Positions 51,801 to 62,200 of a stretch of DNA of 64,000 nt are shown in pieces. Every line of letters begins with the position of its first letter. The stretch's first letter is position 1. The notes under the pieces were generated by a model. That model ran no database searches, was not told the DNA's origin, and worked only from the letters and a program-made list of their open reading frames with translations. The stretch comes from Paramacrobiotus metropolitanus (taxonomy: Eukaryota; Tardigrada; Eutardigrada; Parachela; Macrobiotidae), in assembly GCF_019649055.1 (NCBI RefSeq), contig NW_026570322.1, forward strand, positions 248,001 through 312,000, given 5' to 3'. A program made the position numbers and the translations under genes.

Positions 51801-54800
51801 TTATTGCAACTTTTTCTGTTTGCAGTTCTTATATTTATAGTGATTATTAATTTTTGTTTTCGACTTTTCATTAGGCTTGTCTATATGCTATTGACGGAGA
51901 GACGAGTACGATAGGGATAATACCGTAATATCAATCCTACCGACCTGACTCAACGACAGAGAATGAGCTGATAATTTCAATGTGGCATAACTAAGCAATA
52001 CGAATACGCTACGATCTACGCGAAGCGAGAATACGACACTGCATTCCGACGATATATTTTAATTAGAAAACTCCGGCACTGCCAAACTCAGAATATGAGA
52101 ACGAACTGATGCCAAAAATACTGTAACTCTCGGACTTATATAGGCGCGGAGCGCATCCGGTTAGAAAAGCCAAAAGTATAAACTCAAACAAAAGAGAAAG
52201 TGCTGGAAAGTACAAAAATAGTACGAGTACTGATGGAAAACGTACTGTACTAAGCCGCTACGTACACCATATTCCGCTACGTACACCCGCTACTTACACC
52301 CGCTACTTACACCATATTCCGTCACCCCCGCAAACGGCTTTTGGGGAACCCAACACAAAAAGAACAGAAAAGAAAAGCAAAAACAGGAATGAAAAACTAA
52401 ACGAGTTCTCACGCTCTCGACTGGGCAAGGCGGGCAAAATCCATCCTCCGTCCAAGAATGAGTGACTGATCCTCCTCCACGGGTGACTGAGTGAAATGGA
52501 AAGTGAGGAGAGGATCCTGACGGGGTTGAAGTGAGAGTTGGCAGGAAAATGAGTTGGCAAACACGGCAGTCGGAGTAAATAAACAGGAAAATCGTCGGAA
52601 AATAAATCGGAATTTCAGTGGCAAATGAATATCCAATTAAATTAAGGGTAAATCGCCGATGAAAAATCACAGAAAAAACATCCGCGATAAACAGGAGAAT
52701 AAAAATAAAACGCCACTTTTCGCACTGAGGAATGTTGTCAGCAAATTGTACGAAAATCACAAGGGAAAATGTGAGCAAAATCCCATAACGGAGATCAACA
52801 GGAAATCAGTAATCAGAATGGAGATTCGCAATAAATCAGCACAGTAATCAGTAGGGATTTTCAGCGAGCTCCAAAGCTAAACAGTCCTGAGCGTGTCTGT
52901 TCGGTACCTGTCGACTGCGGAGCGTTCTTACTGGCATTCAAAGCCATCTGCTGACGAAGCTGCTGTTGTCGTTCGCGTTCCTTCTCCGCATCACTCTGAA
53001 CAGCTGAGCCACCTTGCTGGCCATTAGGGACGGTAGAAGAACTGGTAGGATTCTGAGGAGGAACTGAATTATTTCCTCCACCAGCAGTCATATCGACGTC
53101 GCCATCACGAACAACATTGCCAGCACTACCACTCTGTCCATTTTGCAAATCTGCAGCAAGATCTCGGCCAGCTCGACGCCAATTATCGTTTACAGCAGGA
53201 GCATTTTCTGTAGCATTAGCTCCACCACGTCCACGAGATTCACCACCGCGATTTCGTCCACCAAAGCGTCCGCGACGACGACCGTATCCGCTTCGCTGCG
53301 TCTTCGACATAACATGCCGCGGTATACTTGGAATAAGCCGATTTCGTCTCTTTCAAAATCAGTAGTCGTTTTCAACGGGTTGTTATGTAAGTAATACCAG
53401 TGCTTGGTATCCTTACTTTTGCACTGTTCGGCTTGCCAGAATGCCTCATCTGCAAACTCTTCAGCAGTGACCACACGCTCATGGTTTTCCGGTTGCCCCT
53501 GCGGGCGTGTCCACGCTTTCGCCGGGTACTTAGTAGTTAACTGTTCAGCTAACTTAGAGTTACCGAACGTCACTGACTGACCATTAGGTAGTGTACCTTC
53601 ATCAACATCTGCATTACCCCCGCAAACTTGAGTACTCGTACTTTGTTGCGGCTGCTCGCACCCCCGCAAACTTGACGTTGCGCCGGGCACAGTTTGCGGT
53701 TTCTTTAAAATCTTAATATTTCCTTTGACCGCTTTCGCAAATGACTTCTGTGGCGAAACTTCATTCCGTTTTGTACTACTAGTCTCTAGTACTTCCGCTT
53801 TTTTCACTGCCATTGTCGGCCGCTCTTTATTTAGCCACTTATTCAAGTGTTGATACGTGACGCTACTTCCGTCGAATGCTTTACAGTATTCGAGAGCACG
53901 CCCCGTATCAAACCATGCAGGTATCGTGGGACATGGACGTGCACCGGGATTCAATACCGGTTTAAAACTGTGTTGCTGCACACAATCCAACATTTTCAAA
54001 TGTAATCTCGGGTGGTATTTGGGAAAACCGGGTCCTGTACGAGTAGGCCTGAATGCCATCGTACTGAAATCAAACGTTACCGGCTTACCGGTCCAAAAGT
54101 CTGTACCCAGTAATACGAAATCAACTTTTGTATTAGGATCGATCAGTACTGCATGTTCATAACCGATACCAAACAATTCGATACGAACAATACCGCATAA
54201 TGGATCAATATCAGTAATATCATTTGCTGCGGTATTTAATGTTACATCCGACACATGTGCTGGGCATTTTAAAATGCTTATATTCAACTTTTCTGCTATG
54301 TGCATAGGCATAATGGAGATGCTTGCTCCAGTATCCACCAACGTTTTCACTTCATCATTGTCATTCATAGACAATAATACGTAAACAGCTTGTGCGTCCA
54401 GAGTCGGTAACGCGACATCAAACCCTTTCTCCACAGCATCTGGATACTGTGAGAGTTGCTGTATTCGCTCTACGGAAAGCGCATTCACTTGCACATCTTT
54501 GCCAAGTTTGCACACTTCCATTGCTCGTGCTTCCGCTCTTCTGCTGTTGTGCCGGGCTAACACGTCCGCGGGCGGTTCACGTGTCGCCTCCTTAAATTTG
54601 CCTTTAAAAGTGCAAAACTTTGCTGGGTGCAGCTCATGGCACTTAAAGCAAATCAGTTGACCGGCATCATTTTTCCATTTATTTAGGTCGATTTCGACAT
54701 TACCAATCATAAACGGCCGTCGGCCGCTATTATGAGTATTCAGTTTTTTCACTTTCCTCTTTGCCGTACATGCTTCCAGACTGTTCGTACGAGTTATGGC

Positions 54801-57800
54801 GATAATTACCATATCCACCTCCGCCACCTCGGCCACGATTATTATTACCGCGGTATCCACCGCGTCCACGGTTGCCATTATTACCGTAATTATTATTGTT
54901 ATATTGATTTTTGGTGTTATTGTACTCCACTTGTTGCGACTTCAGACTGTAAAACGTCTTCAACTGAGTACACACTTTTTCAACTGTTTTTGGTTTTGAC
55001 TCTGTCAACTTTTCGAACCAACGCCATCGATGCGGTTTTAATCCTTGAACTAGGATTGACACACGCTCTTCTTCACTTGTACCTAACGTGTTAAACCAGT
55101 TTAGGTATCCATCCACGTAGGAATTTACTGTATGCGCGTCGGTGAATACGCGGGCGTACATTGCCTGACGTATTTCGGCGGGATCACTCTCTGACGAGAA
55201 GTGACTAAGGAGTACTTCCTTCCAGTACTTCCAGTCTTTGTCTGGATTTCTTTTCTTATGGTCTGCATACCACAGATACGCATCATCCTTCAGTGAGTTT
55301 GACAAACCTTTATCGATTAATTGTTTGTCATCCCAACCGTTTAAATCTTGACAGCGTTCACAGTCAAGAATAAACTTTTCGACTTTCCCACTTTCTTGTG
55401 TGCCCTTGTAAGTCTGCGGGTAATGGGTCTTTTCTTTTGTACCCTTACCATTTTTCTCAAATTTCTCCATTAACGCTATACTGCGCTCAATCAACTCGTC
55501 GGTACGAGTATTTACACGCGGTTGTTCGTTATCTTCGTACTGTGCATCTTCCCACTGCGCGTCTTCTGCTCTGCGCATATCGTCTTCGTACCCGTAATCA
55601 TTATCGCGTACTGGTACATAATCACGACTTCGGTGGGTTTCGTTGAACTCCACCCGACGGCCGGAATATGCCTGTGACTCCTGACCAACAGTAGTCTTCG
55701 GTGCTGCATCAAATGCTGCTTCCCGTTCAAAAGTACTGGTATGTACCCGGGATTCAGTTTGACCACTGACAGTTCTACCTTTGGTCTTCAGACTGTCTTC
55801 CCACTGCTGCAGCCTGGCCTCCCACTCGGCCAGCTGTTTCTTGCGCACTTTGGCTTTATCGAACTCGTCTTCGATGCATATCCATTGACCTTGCAGGTCT
55901 TCACGCTCTTTCTTCAGTTCCACATCAACGCGTGATTCTTCAGCTTTTAATTTTACACGCAGATCATCCCTTTCTTTCTGCGCACTGAAAAGGTCACGCT
56001 GCAGTTTGCCACTATTAACCATTGAATCGTGACACTGCTTTTCCAAGTTTTTGTTTGTATTACGTACTCGATCAACTTCGTCTTTATGTTTATCATTCAG
56101 AGTACGTAAATCAAAAATGTCGGTATTCAACTTTTTCACATTTTCTTTGCACTCATCATCGTGCTTTTTGACTTTTTCTTTCAAATCATTAATTTCTTCG
56201 CTACATTTTTTCACGTTCTCTTTCAAGGCATCGTTGTCATCACTTAATGTATGACACCACGTGTTAGCCTTTACAAACTTCATGTGCAACTCTTCGGTTG
56301 TGTTAAGACCGGCTCTAGCGATCTCTTTCATTTCGTTAAAATCTTTTTCATTTTCAATTCTGCCTTCCCATGCCAGTACAGTATTATCAAACTGTTCTTG
56401 ATCAAGAGCAAACTGCCTCACTGCAGCATGTAACGGATGGATCACGTCCATCGTTTTATTGTTTTCGTCGCTCTGACTCGGAGCCACTGTTCTACGCTGA
56501 AAGAACGGCTCTGCTGACAGCGGTTCAACCCCACCAGCTGGCACTTCGTCATCAATAATACTCATATTCAAATCTTTTTCGGTACTGGCTGCGGTTGTGT
56601 TGTCCACTTCCTGCTCCTTATTATGTTGTGAAAATACAAAAGGACCCACAACCTTTTCCGTACTTTCACCAGCATTTTCATATGCATCTGCAGCTGCACT
56701 TTGAACAGCTTGCACTTGCGCAGTAAACTTCTGCATAGCAGCTTTATACGCTTCAACTGTAAACAGTTTCGTAATATTTTGCGGCAGCTCTCTGTGCTCC
56801 AGCCACACTCGCCAACCTGTCGGTGGCTTTCCCATTTTGGCTTCGTCGTTATCATACATAACGAAATCTTTGCCACATATCCCTGATTTAGGGACTGCTA
56901 CATTCAGTTCATTCAGGAATGCTTCGATTTTAACGCCAATTGGGACGATAAACTTATCCGGTATCAGCTCTGCTGCACCTTGCTTTACTGCTTGTCGCGT
57001 AAACTTCGGTTGCACTACCGGCTGTGACGCCGTGCTTTTCGAATTTTCCATTCTTACGGTTTTTAACTTTCACTTCACGTCTTTGTCCAGCGCTCGTTGC
57101 ACTGACTTCTTTTGTTTAAATCCGAGAAACTTCTTTTGTTTCACCCGGATACTTCAGCTACGCCCTTTGTTCTCAGTGTTCGTTGCACTGACTTCTTTTG
57201 TACAGCTCAAGCACTGCTTTAGCTGTCTACGCTACGCTCAAGATTCTGTGTGCACACTTGTATGCTTCGGCACTGCTCTCAGCATACGTACTTCAGCTTA
57301 AGAAATACTGCTTTCGACTCTGTCTACTCGCAGTTTCGTTGCGCAACTTCTGCTTCAGAATTTCCAGGAACACGTCTGTGCACTGGCTAAGAATAATTCG
57401 GGAACATCAATCTCTGGCCAGGAGAATTGAGTCCCTACTTTAGTTAGAATTTACCCAGTTTTGTGCTCAGGATCGATTTACAGGTTAACCCTGCATCGAT
57501 CAGCTGGCAGGACAAACTGCACAGCGTCCAGACAGAGCAAAGCTCCCGGACAATTAGGTTTTCGTCGTGGGTCGCAGGCACAGGCAGAATTGGCTCACCA
57601 CCAACCCACCTGTCGCCAGTACCCGGACTACTTTAGTAAGGCGTCCAGTCGGCAGCGATCTGCCCGGACATCCGTCCAGTCAGTACCGAAGTACCCGGAC
57701 TGAGCACCTGGGAATGTACAATTCACACACTTCACATATTACTTAGCTTAGCCTTAGGAAAGGTTCGAACTGACGGTGGGCGCCATGACGGAGAGACGAG

Positions 57801-58375
57801 TACGATAGGGATAATACCGTAATATCAATCCTACCGACCTGACTCAACGACAGAGAATGAGCTGATAATTTCAATGTGGCATAACTAAGCAATACGAATA
57901 CGCTACGATCTACGCGAAGCGAGAATACGACACTGCATTCCGACGATATATTTTAATTAGAAAACTCCGGCACTGCCAAACTCAGAATATGAGAACGAAC
58001 TGATGCCAAAAATACTGTAACTCTCGGACTTATATAGGCGCGGAGCGCATCCGGTTAGAAAAGCCAAAAGTATAAACTCAAACAAAAGAGAAAGTGCTGG
58101 AAAGTACAAAAATAGTACGAGTACTGATGGAAAACGTACTGTACTAAGCCGCTACGTACACCATATTCCGTCACTATAAAATAAGCATATACTTACGTGT
58201 ACATATGAATAAGCCTATACATATATTTCTCAGCATGCCTTTCATGGCTGGGCCCTTTTAGACCTCCTGCCGTTTACCGAAGATGTTCTGGTCTTTTTGC
58301 CCGTGTTGTGTCAAGTTTACACGTTTTAAATCCGAACACCACGATGGAGCGTCCAAGGATCTGATGACGGGCTAA
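48891..58375 (+). CDS. PEX2: PEX2, peroxisome biogenesis RING E3 ligase, with a retroelement in its last intron
   Basis: Exons 48891-49004, 49058-49171, 49236-49298, 49838-50005, a tentative 50118-50156, 50291-50437, 50889-51203 and 58262-58375; all junctions are phase 0. The product is about 344-357 aa (human PEX2 is 305). The membrane portion aligns with PEX2: VKIMQFVCHLQ, TSQLDAGLLYLDPYL, VLYLILAVYLPALRGWIRRF and especially LLNFLGFMATGAYPTLADRI, equivalent to the PEX2 segment preceding its RING. The C-terminal RING is split: exon 7 has CPVCRLSVNYPCRMQCGHSV and CYYCME, and the last exon supplies FCPCC. PEX2 forms the PEX2-PEX10-PEX12 complex in the peroxisomal membrane that ubiquitinates the import receptor PEX5. 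The exon near 50118 is uncertain. Exon 7 probably begins after CAGAG. The last intron is about 7.06 kb, of which 6.28 kb is an inserted LTR element. Confidence 0.85.
49372..49745. repeat. Diverged two-copy repeat in PEX2 intron 3
   Basis: Two AT-rich segments of roughly 190 bp, each containing TTTTTTCAGTTC, a TTTGACTTATTC-type block and TTTTAATGCTTT in the same order. Boundaries are approximate. Confidence 0.5.
51888..51891. repeat. Target-site duplication, left copy (CTAT)
   Basis: CTAT immediately precedes the left LTR and is repeated at 58174-58177 immediately after the right LTR. A 4-bp duplication is typical of Ty3/gypsy-type integration. Confidence 0.75.
51892..52324 (-). repeat. 3' LTR of the retroelement (433 bp)
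   Basis: It matches the other LTR throughout by eye except for 45 extra bp near its right edge, where the block CCGCTACGTACACC / CCGCTACTTACACC is tandemly reiterated before the terminal CCGTCA. Confidence 0.9.
52325..52335 (-). promoter_or_regulatory. Polypurine-tract-like sequence adjoining the 3' LTR
   Basis: On the minus strand GTTTGCGGGGG directly abuts the TG of the 3' LTR, the expected place for plus-strand priming. The purine run is short. The same motif recurs at 53616-53630 and 53660-53674. Confidence 0.55.
52861..53310 (-). CDS. Retroelement ORF3, RG-rich basic protein
   Basis: ATG at 53310 opens a 149-aa ORF. The N-terminal 30 residues are Arg/Gly-rich (GRRRGRFGGRNRGGESRGRG), like an RGG-box RNA-binding segment; the rest is low-complexity with a Glu/Arg/Gln helix-forming stretch (EKERERQQQLRQQM) and ends SGLFSFGAR. 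It overlaps the protease ORF by about 120 bp in another frame and occupies the position where pol would normally lie. No catalytic motif is visible. It could be an RNA-binding accessory protein, or a residual tail of a once longer polyprotein. Confidence 0.6.
   Translation of the reverse strand: MSKTQRSGYGRRRGRFGGRNRGGESRGRGGANATENAPAVNDNWRRAGRDLAADLQNGQSGSAGNVVRDGDVDMTAGGGNNSVPPQNPTSSSTVPNGQQGGSAVQSDAEKERERQQQLRQQMALNASKNAPQSTGTEQTRSGLFSFGAR
53190..54710 (-). CDS. Retroelement zinc-knuckle and aspartic protease ORF
   Basis: From the ATG at 54710 the ORF is about 506 aa; the frame is open further upstream into the end of gag (to 54878). A zinc-knuckle-like motif (C21, C24, H28, C33; spacing C-x2-C-x3-H-x4-C, one short of the canonical CCHC) is followed by a retropepsin domain with the catalytic triad in LVDTGAS at 126-128 and the flap-side motif VLLGTDFW. 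After the protease come about 250 residues of low-complexity linker with no RT. The frame is +1 relative to gag, so expression would need +1 frameshifting, reinitiation at the ATG about 20 nt after the gag stop, or splicing. The protease presumably matures Gag. Confidence 0.8.
   Translation of the reverse strand: MIGNVEIDLNKWKNDAGQLICFKCHELHPAKFCTFKGKFKEATREPPADVLARHNSRRAEARAMEVCKLGKDVQVNALSVERIQQLSQYPDAVEKGFDVALPTLDAQAVYVLLSMNDNDEVKTLVDTGASISIMPMHIAEKLNISILKCPAHVSDVTLNTAANDITDIDPLCGIVRIELFGIGYEHAVLIDPNTKVDFVLLGTDFWTGKPVTFDFSTMAFRPTRTGPGFPKYHPRLHLKMLDCVQQHSFKPVLNPGARPCPTIPAWFDTGRALEYCKAFDGSSVTYQHLNKWLNKERPTMAVKKAEVLETSSTKRNEVSPQKSFAKAVKGNIKILKKPQTVPGATSSLRGCEQPQQSTSTQVCGGNADVDEGTLPNGQSVTFGNSKLAEQLTTKYPAKAWTRPQGQPENHERVVTAEEFADEAFWQAEQCKSKDTKHWYYLHNNPLKTTTDFERDEIGLFQVYRGMLCRRRSEADTVVVADALVDEIAVVNLVDVVELMLQKMLLL
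54730..57051 (-). CDS. Retroelement Gag protein
   Basis: This 773-aa ORF starts at the ATG at 57051. Order of segments: an N-terminal region with PPTGWRVWLEHRELPQNI, an acidic linker, a long coiled coil at about residues 265-430 with many Lys/Glu heptads, a Tyr/Asp-rich linker, and a retrotransposon gag domain at about 590-700 (WKYWKEVLLSHFSS, RQAMYARVFTDAHTVNSYVD, ERVSILVQGLKPHRWRWFEK). The C-terminus is an Asn/Gly/Arg-rich RGG tail. Gag assembles the virus-like particle that packages element RNA. The coiled coil makes it longer than most Ty3/gypsy Gags. It has no internal stop. Confidence 0.88.
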   Translation of the reverse strand: MENSKSTASQPVVQPKFTRQAVKQGAAELIPDKFIVPIGVKIEAFLNELNVAVPKSGICGKDFVMYDNDEAKMGKPPTGWRVWLEHRELPQNITKLFTVEAYKAAMQKFTAQVQAVQSAAADAYENAGESTEKVVGPFVFSQHNKEQEVDNTTAASTEKDLNMSIIDDEVPAGGVEPLSAEPFFQRRTVAPSQSDENNKTMDVIHPLHAAVRQFALDQEQFDNTVLAWEGRIENEKDFNEMKEIARAGLNTTEELHMKFVKANTWCHTLSDDNDALKENVKKCSEEINDLKEKVKKHDDECKENVKKLNTDIFDLRTLNDKHKDEVDRVRNTNKNLEKQCHDSMVNSGKLQRDLFSAQKERDDLRVKLKAEESRVDVELKKEREDLQGQWICIEDEFDKAKVRKKQLAEWEARLQQWEDSLKTKGRTVSGQTESRVHTSTFEREAAFDAAPKTTVGQESQAYSGRRVEFNETHRSRDYVPVRDNDYGYEDDMRRAEDAQWEDAQYEDNEQPRVNTRTDELIERSIALMEKFEKNGKGTKEKTHYPQTYKGTQESGKVEKFILDCERCQDLNGWDDKQLIDKGLSNSLKDDAYLWYADHKKRNPDKDWKYWKEVLLSHFSSESDPAEIRQAMYARVFTDAHTVNSYVDGYLNWFNTLGTSEEERVSILVQGLKPHRWRWFEKLTESKPKTVEKVCTQLKTFYSLKSQQVEYNNTKNQYNNNNYGNNGNRGRGGYRGNNNRGRGGGGGYGNYRHNSYEQSGSMYGKEESEKTEYS
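57762..57785 (-). promoter_or_regulatory. Primer binding site of the retroelement
   Basis: Directly next to the 5' LTR, the minus strand reads TGGCGCCCACCGTCAGTTCG. Its complement (plus strand) starts GGTTCGAAC and ends GGTGGGCGCCA, which looks like the T-arm to CCA end of a tRNA. TGGCGCCC is also the opening of lysine-tRNA primer sites, but the rest differs, so the primer tRNA is not assigned. Confidence 0.75.
57786..58173 (-). repeat. 5' LTR of the retroelement (388 bp)
   Basis: On the minus strand it carries TATATAAG (58036-58029) and, about 80 nt downstream, ATTAAA (57957-57952), a plausible TATA box and polyadenylation signal defining the R region. It ends TGACGG...CCGTCA as in the other LTR. 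Confidence 0.85.
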
Positions 58376-59227
58376 AATAACTGTTACCGGTTTTTGCCGG
58401 TTAATTATCAATGCATTACCGCTTTACTGTATTTCCTAAAGCTTCATGCTGTGAATTCTGTGATAGCGTGACTCCAAAGATTGGGTCGGGTGTTGACTGT
58501 TGTTTGTTATATTCCACGGATATTCATTTTGCTTTGTCATTTCGGTAATTGTCGAGACGTGAGACACAGACTTTGGTAAAAATTGTGAAAATTGACATTT
58601 TGCTGTATCAGTTGAGTGAAGTGACGCACCTCACAAATTTGTTGTTTGCTTTGAGTTGTCAGATACCTACCGGCTACCGTTACAGTCTAAAAAACTACAA
58701 CTATCGTAGATTAGTGGTTGGGTAAAGAGAACGAGGAATTTCCGAAATACCGACGAAGACCGTATGCTGTTGACTAGAGCATGTCACATTAATTATGATT
58801 GCACTTTTCGAGAATTTGCAACTGTAATTTATATAAATATTACATTCATTTTATCGTCGGGATTTGAGCGAAGTTTTTTGATACGCTTTTTTATGGGTCG
58901 AACATAAGCAAAAAAAAAGACAATGTTGCACACAACATGCCTCTAAAAGTTTGCCATGAATCAGCTGCCCACTTCCGAACGCTTTGATTTCTGTTCGTTT
59001 TCAATACTTGCATGACCAATAATTATAATCCCGTACATCTTACAGTATTTAACAAAAACGACAGGAACATGGTTCAAGGAACTCAGCACAGTATCACACA
59101 GACAGCGGTAAAAAATTATCAGACCAGTCGAACCACAAACCAATGCACACCAAGAAAAAAATCTTTATAAAATTTCAAACAACAAAAAATGAAAGACCAG
59201 AACAAGGAACCCCGCAAAAACTGTCAA
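58376..59227. other. Convergent intergenic region between PEX2 and the chondroitin synthase
   Basis: AT-rich sequence holding the facing 3' UTRs. No clear AATAAA or additional gene was seen. Confidence 0.5.
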
Positions 59228-62200
59228 CTAACTCCCCAACGTCGCATTCCCCTCCGCCCAGCGCTGCAGCACCCTGGCTGCCAACTTGCGCTGACTGGCC
59301 AGACTGGCGGCCTGTGAGCCGCGGCACATGACCAGTTGGGCGGGCTCCAACTGCGGATCACAGTGCATGTCATGGTACACGTGCACCAGCTCCGGATCGG
59401 CGGCGCGGAACACGTGGAAGTGCGGATCGGTCTGGGCGTACTGGATGAAGCGCTCATACAGGTCCACATCCTCCTTCCCCCACCCGGCAATGTCCAGGGG
59501 GAAGCCGCCGACGCGGTCCAGATCGGCTTTATAACAGCTGAGGATCCCGTAGCCGAATTGCCGCCAGTAGCCGGTGTCTTCCGTCAAATGGAAGACGTCT
59601 ACAAATTCGCCACGCCAAGAGCCGATTAATTATGTAATTTACTGCCACATTTAATTAATATTTATTAAACTGGTTATATAATTAGTTAATCAAATTATTA
59701 TTATTATTAATTTGATTAAATTTTACTCTGGATTATTCACGTCTGATTTGACTAATTTAACTACTTAATCATTTGCATAACTGATTACATGTAGTGCAAT
59801 TAAGTACGTATTAAAGTTGGACGTTTATTTAACTGATTCGTCTGAATAAATTTTATTGTCTACTGGTTTTAACGGAGAATCGCAAGCAGTGGTTTTAACG
59901 GAGAATGGCAAGAGCAACTCCACTGAAAAAAATCACAACGGCGCAAGTAAAATACAGTAAACATATCATTTTTTATGAAAGACGTTTTAAAGGACTCATA
60001 AATAAGCAACGGATGGGCAGCCATAACTTCGGATAAACACGCCAGTTAATCCTGGTAACATAATAAATTAACACCAGTCGTAGATTAGTGGCTAAGCACA
60101 ATAAACCTGAGATCAAAAATATTTAAAAAAAGCCTACAATTGTACGGCGCAATAATTGTGAAAGCTTTTACACCGATTTTTTACATCTGAAAAGTTAAAA
60201 ACTGGCTGCGTTTTGTATCAACGCTATTAGTAAAATTACATGAATGATTTTCTAATTACATAGTCTTGTTTATCTCCCTTACTGCTGTTGCTTTTTTCCG
60301 GCCAATTGTCAGGTCGATACTGACTGAACACCACCGGAAAATACACCATGCGTCCCTGTTTGGTGTTGCGTCGCAGTCGCTCCAGAAACCCCTCCCCAAA
60401 CACCATATCCACATCCACAAAGAACAGCAAGGCCTCCGCCGAAAAGCGCTCACTGCCGCGCTGCAGCGCCACCGCGCGCGAGAAATTCCCGTCCAAATTG
60501 ACCACTTCCAAGGGAAACTGCGGATATTGTAAGCGCCATTTATCTATTACTTCCGACACATTGCCCTGGACGTCCGGATCAACAGATGGAAAATTCATGA
60601 CCGTCAGCGTTATGCCGGAAGATGTCATCGGGAGCAGAATATTCAGAAAGCGATCCAGAGTTTCGGGACGACCCGATAACGACAGGATCATGTTGATCGT
60701 GTCCGGGGTCAAGCGTTTATGGCACTGCGCATCAGTTGTGTCTAACTGGACATCTAAAATAATAAACGCGAATTTTCATGACTTTGGCTAACAGAGCGCT
60801 GTTACAGTTGTTAGACAAACTTGTTTACGAATTACAAGTACCGTACTGCAGTTGCAAACAGTACTTGGTACCAGACTACCAGTAAAGAAAACAGCCCGAC
60901 TGAGCTCAAAGTGTTAAAAGAGAAATCAAAATGTTTTGAGTATATACAACCCGCTGCATATAAAAAACTTAAAACAATCGAAAAAATTTAAATTTCAATA
61001 GTCAATATCATAAACTTCGAATTTCAAAACGCACCAGGTTGTAAATTTGTAACTCAATGTGATAACAAACCACCATCATAAACCGAATGGTTATAGTCAA
61101 AAGCCACTCCACTACAACACACACCCGCTGAACATATTCTCAAGTACGCAGTCCTAACCTCTCGAAAGACTCCAAAGATTGTGGTTTTTTTTCAATGTTT
61201 AAAATTTTTCATTAGTGTAAACTGTAAACCCGCGCAGACGTACTCGTAACCAATCGGTGTCTGGGATCATACCGAAAATCTCCATGTAACACTCGTATTA
61301 TTTTGTGTAGTGGCTGATGCCGATTAAAAGTGTAAGTAAAGTACGCAGTCGATCGCACTGGTAAGTTTAGGATTTAAATATCTGCAGAAAATACGAATAC
61401 TCAGTAACAGAAGCCATTGCTACACAAACCCAACTTCTAATCTCAAGGAAACCAACGCCAACAGATTCCCAACAGTAAACCATCTTTAATAAAAATATGA
61501 TCGGAATTATAAAAAAATCTGTCTTAACAGGGTCCTAAACAAAATGTAAAATAAAATGTAAATAATAGGGTAAACAATAAATAAAATGTAAATAATAGGG
61601 TAAAAAAATAGATAAAATGTAAATAATAGGTGAAAATTGCAAGAACCGCTTACCGGAAGCGCGTCGCGGCGAGAAATACCGCAGCACCCCGCCAAAATCC
61701 CTCTTCAAAGCCGCATCCCGGTCATCCATCCCCTCTCCCACGCAATCCTCCTCCTCCGCCACCTCCGTCCAGGCGAAAGCCTGTTCTAAGTACGCATGCC
61801 GACGCACCGGCGCCGTCATCTTCTTCCCGGAATACCGCTTGTACACCAGATGCACATCCAGAACATAGTGGATCCCGTGCAGCGGATCCAGGCGCTGGTA
61901 ACCGTACAGCAGTTCCTTGAAATCGATGACCCGGCCGCGCTGCTCCGAGTAGTGGTTGATCTGCTCCATCAGCTGCATCACCAGGTTGTTGATGGCCCAT
62001 TTCTGTGAGGAGCGCAGCGCCCGTTTCGGGTTGTAGTCGAGGTGAGAGTAGAAGGATTTGGTGAAGAATTCCCAGACGAGCACTTCGTCGGGTGTCTGCG
62101 GTCGGAAGCGGAGTAAGGACGGTGGATGGAGTAAAACATCGCTGCAGAAAAAGCAACACAAAAGATAAGCTGGAGTTATTTTGCCGGAATCCGCGATACA

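Larger units (their letters stand above)
51892..58173 (-). mobile_element. LTR retroelement encoding Gag and protease but no reverse transcriptase or integrase
   Basis: A 6,282-bp element lies inside the last PEX2 intron, transcribed antisense to it. LTRs at 51892-52324 and 57786-58173 begin TGACGG and end CCGTCA. In the element's own direction (minus strand) the order is: 5' LTR, primer binding site, about 734-bp leader, Gag ORF (57051-54730), zinc-knuckle/protease ORF (54710-53190), RG-rich ORF3 (53310-52861), purine tract, 3' LTR. No YxDD reverse transcriptase, RNase H or integrase motif exists in the 5.46-kb interior, yet the ORFs are intact and the LTRs almost identical. The best reading is a recently transposed non-autonomous Ty3/gypsy-like element supplied with polymerase and integrase in trans. 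The superfamily assignment rests on the 4-bp duplication and gag type and is provisional. Confidence 0.88.

Noticed and set aside
53857-56876. Plus-strand ORFs across the retroelement
   Set aside because: Reverse-frame shadows of the minus-strand Gag and protease ORFs.
57762-57785. tRNA gene suggested by GGTTCGAAC...GCGCCA
   Set aside because: No D-arm or anticodon arm upstream; position against the LTR makes it the primer binding site complement.
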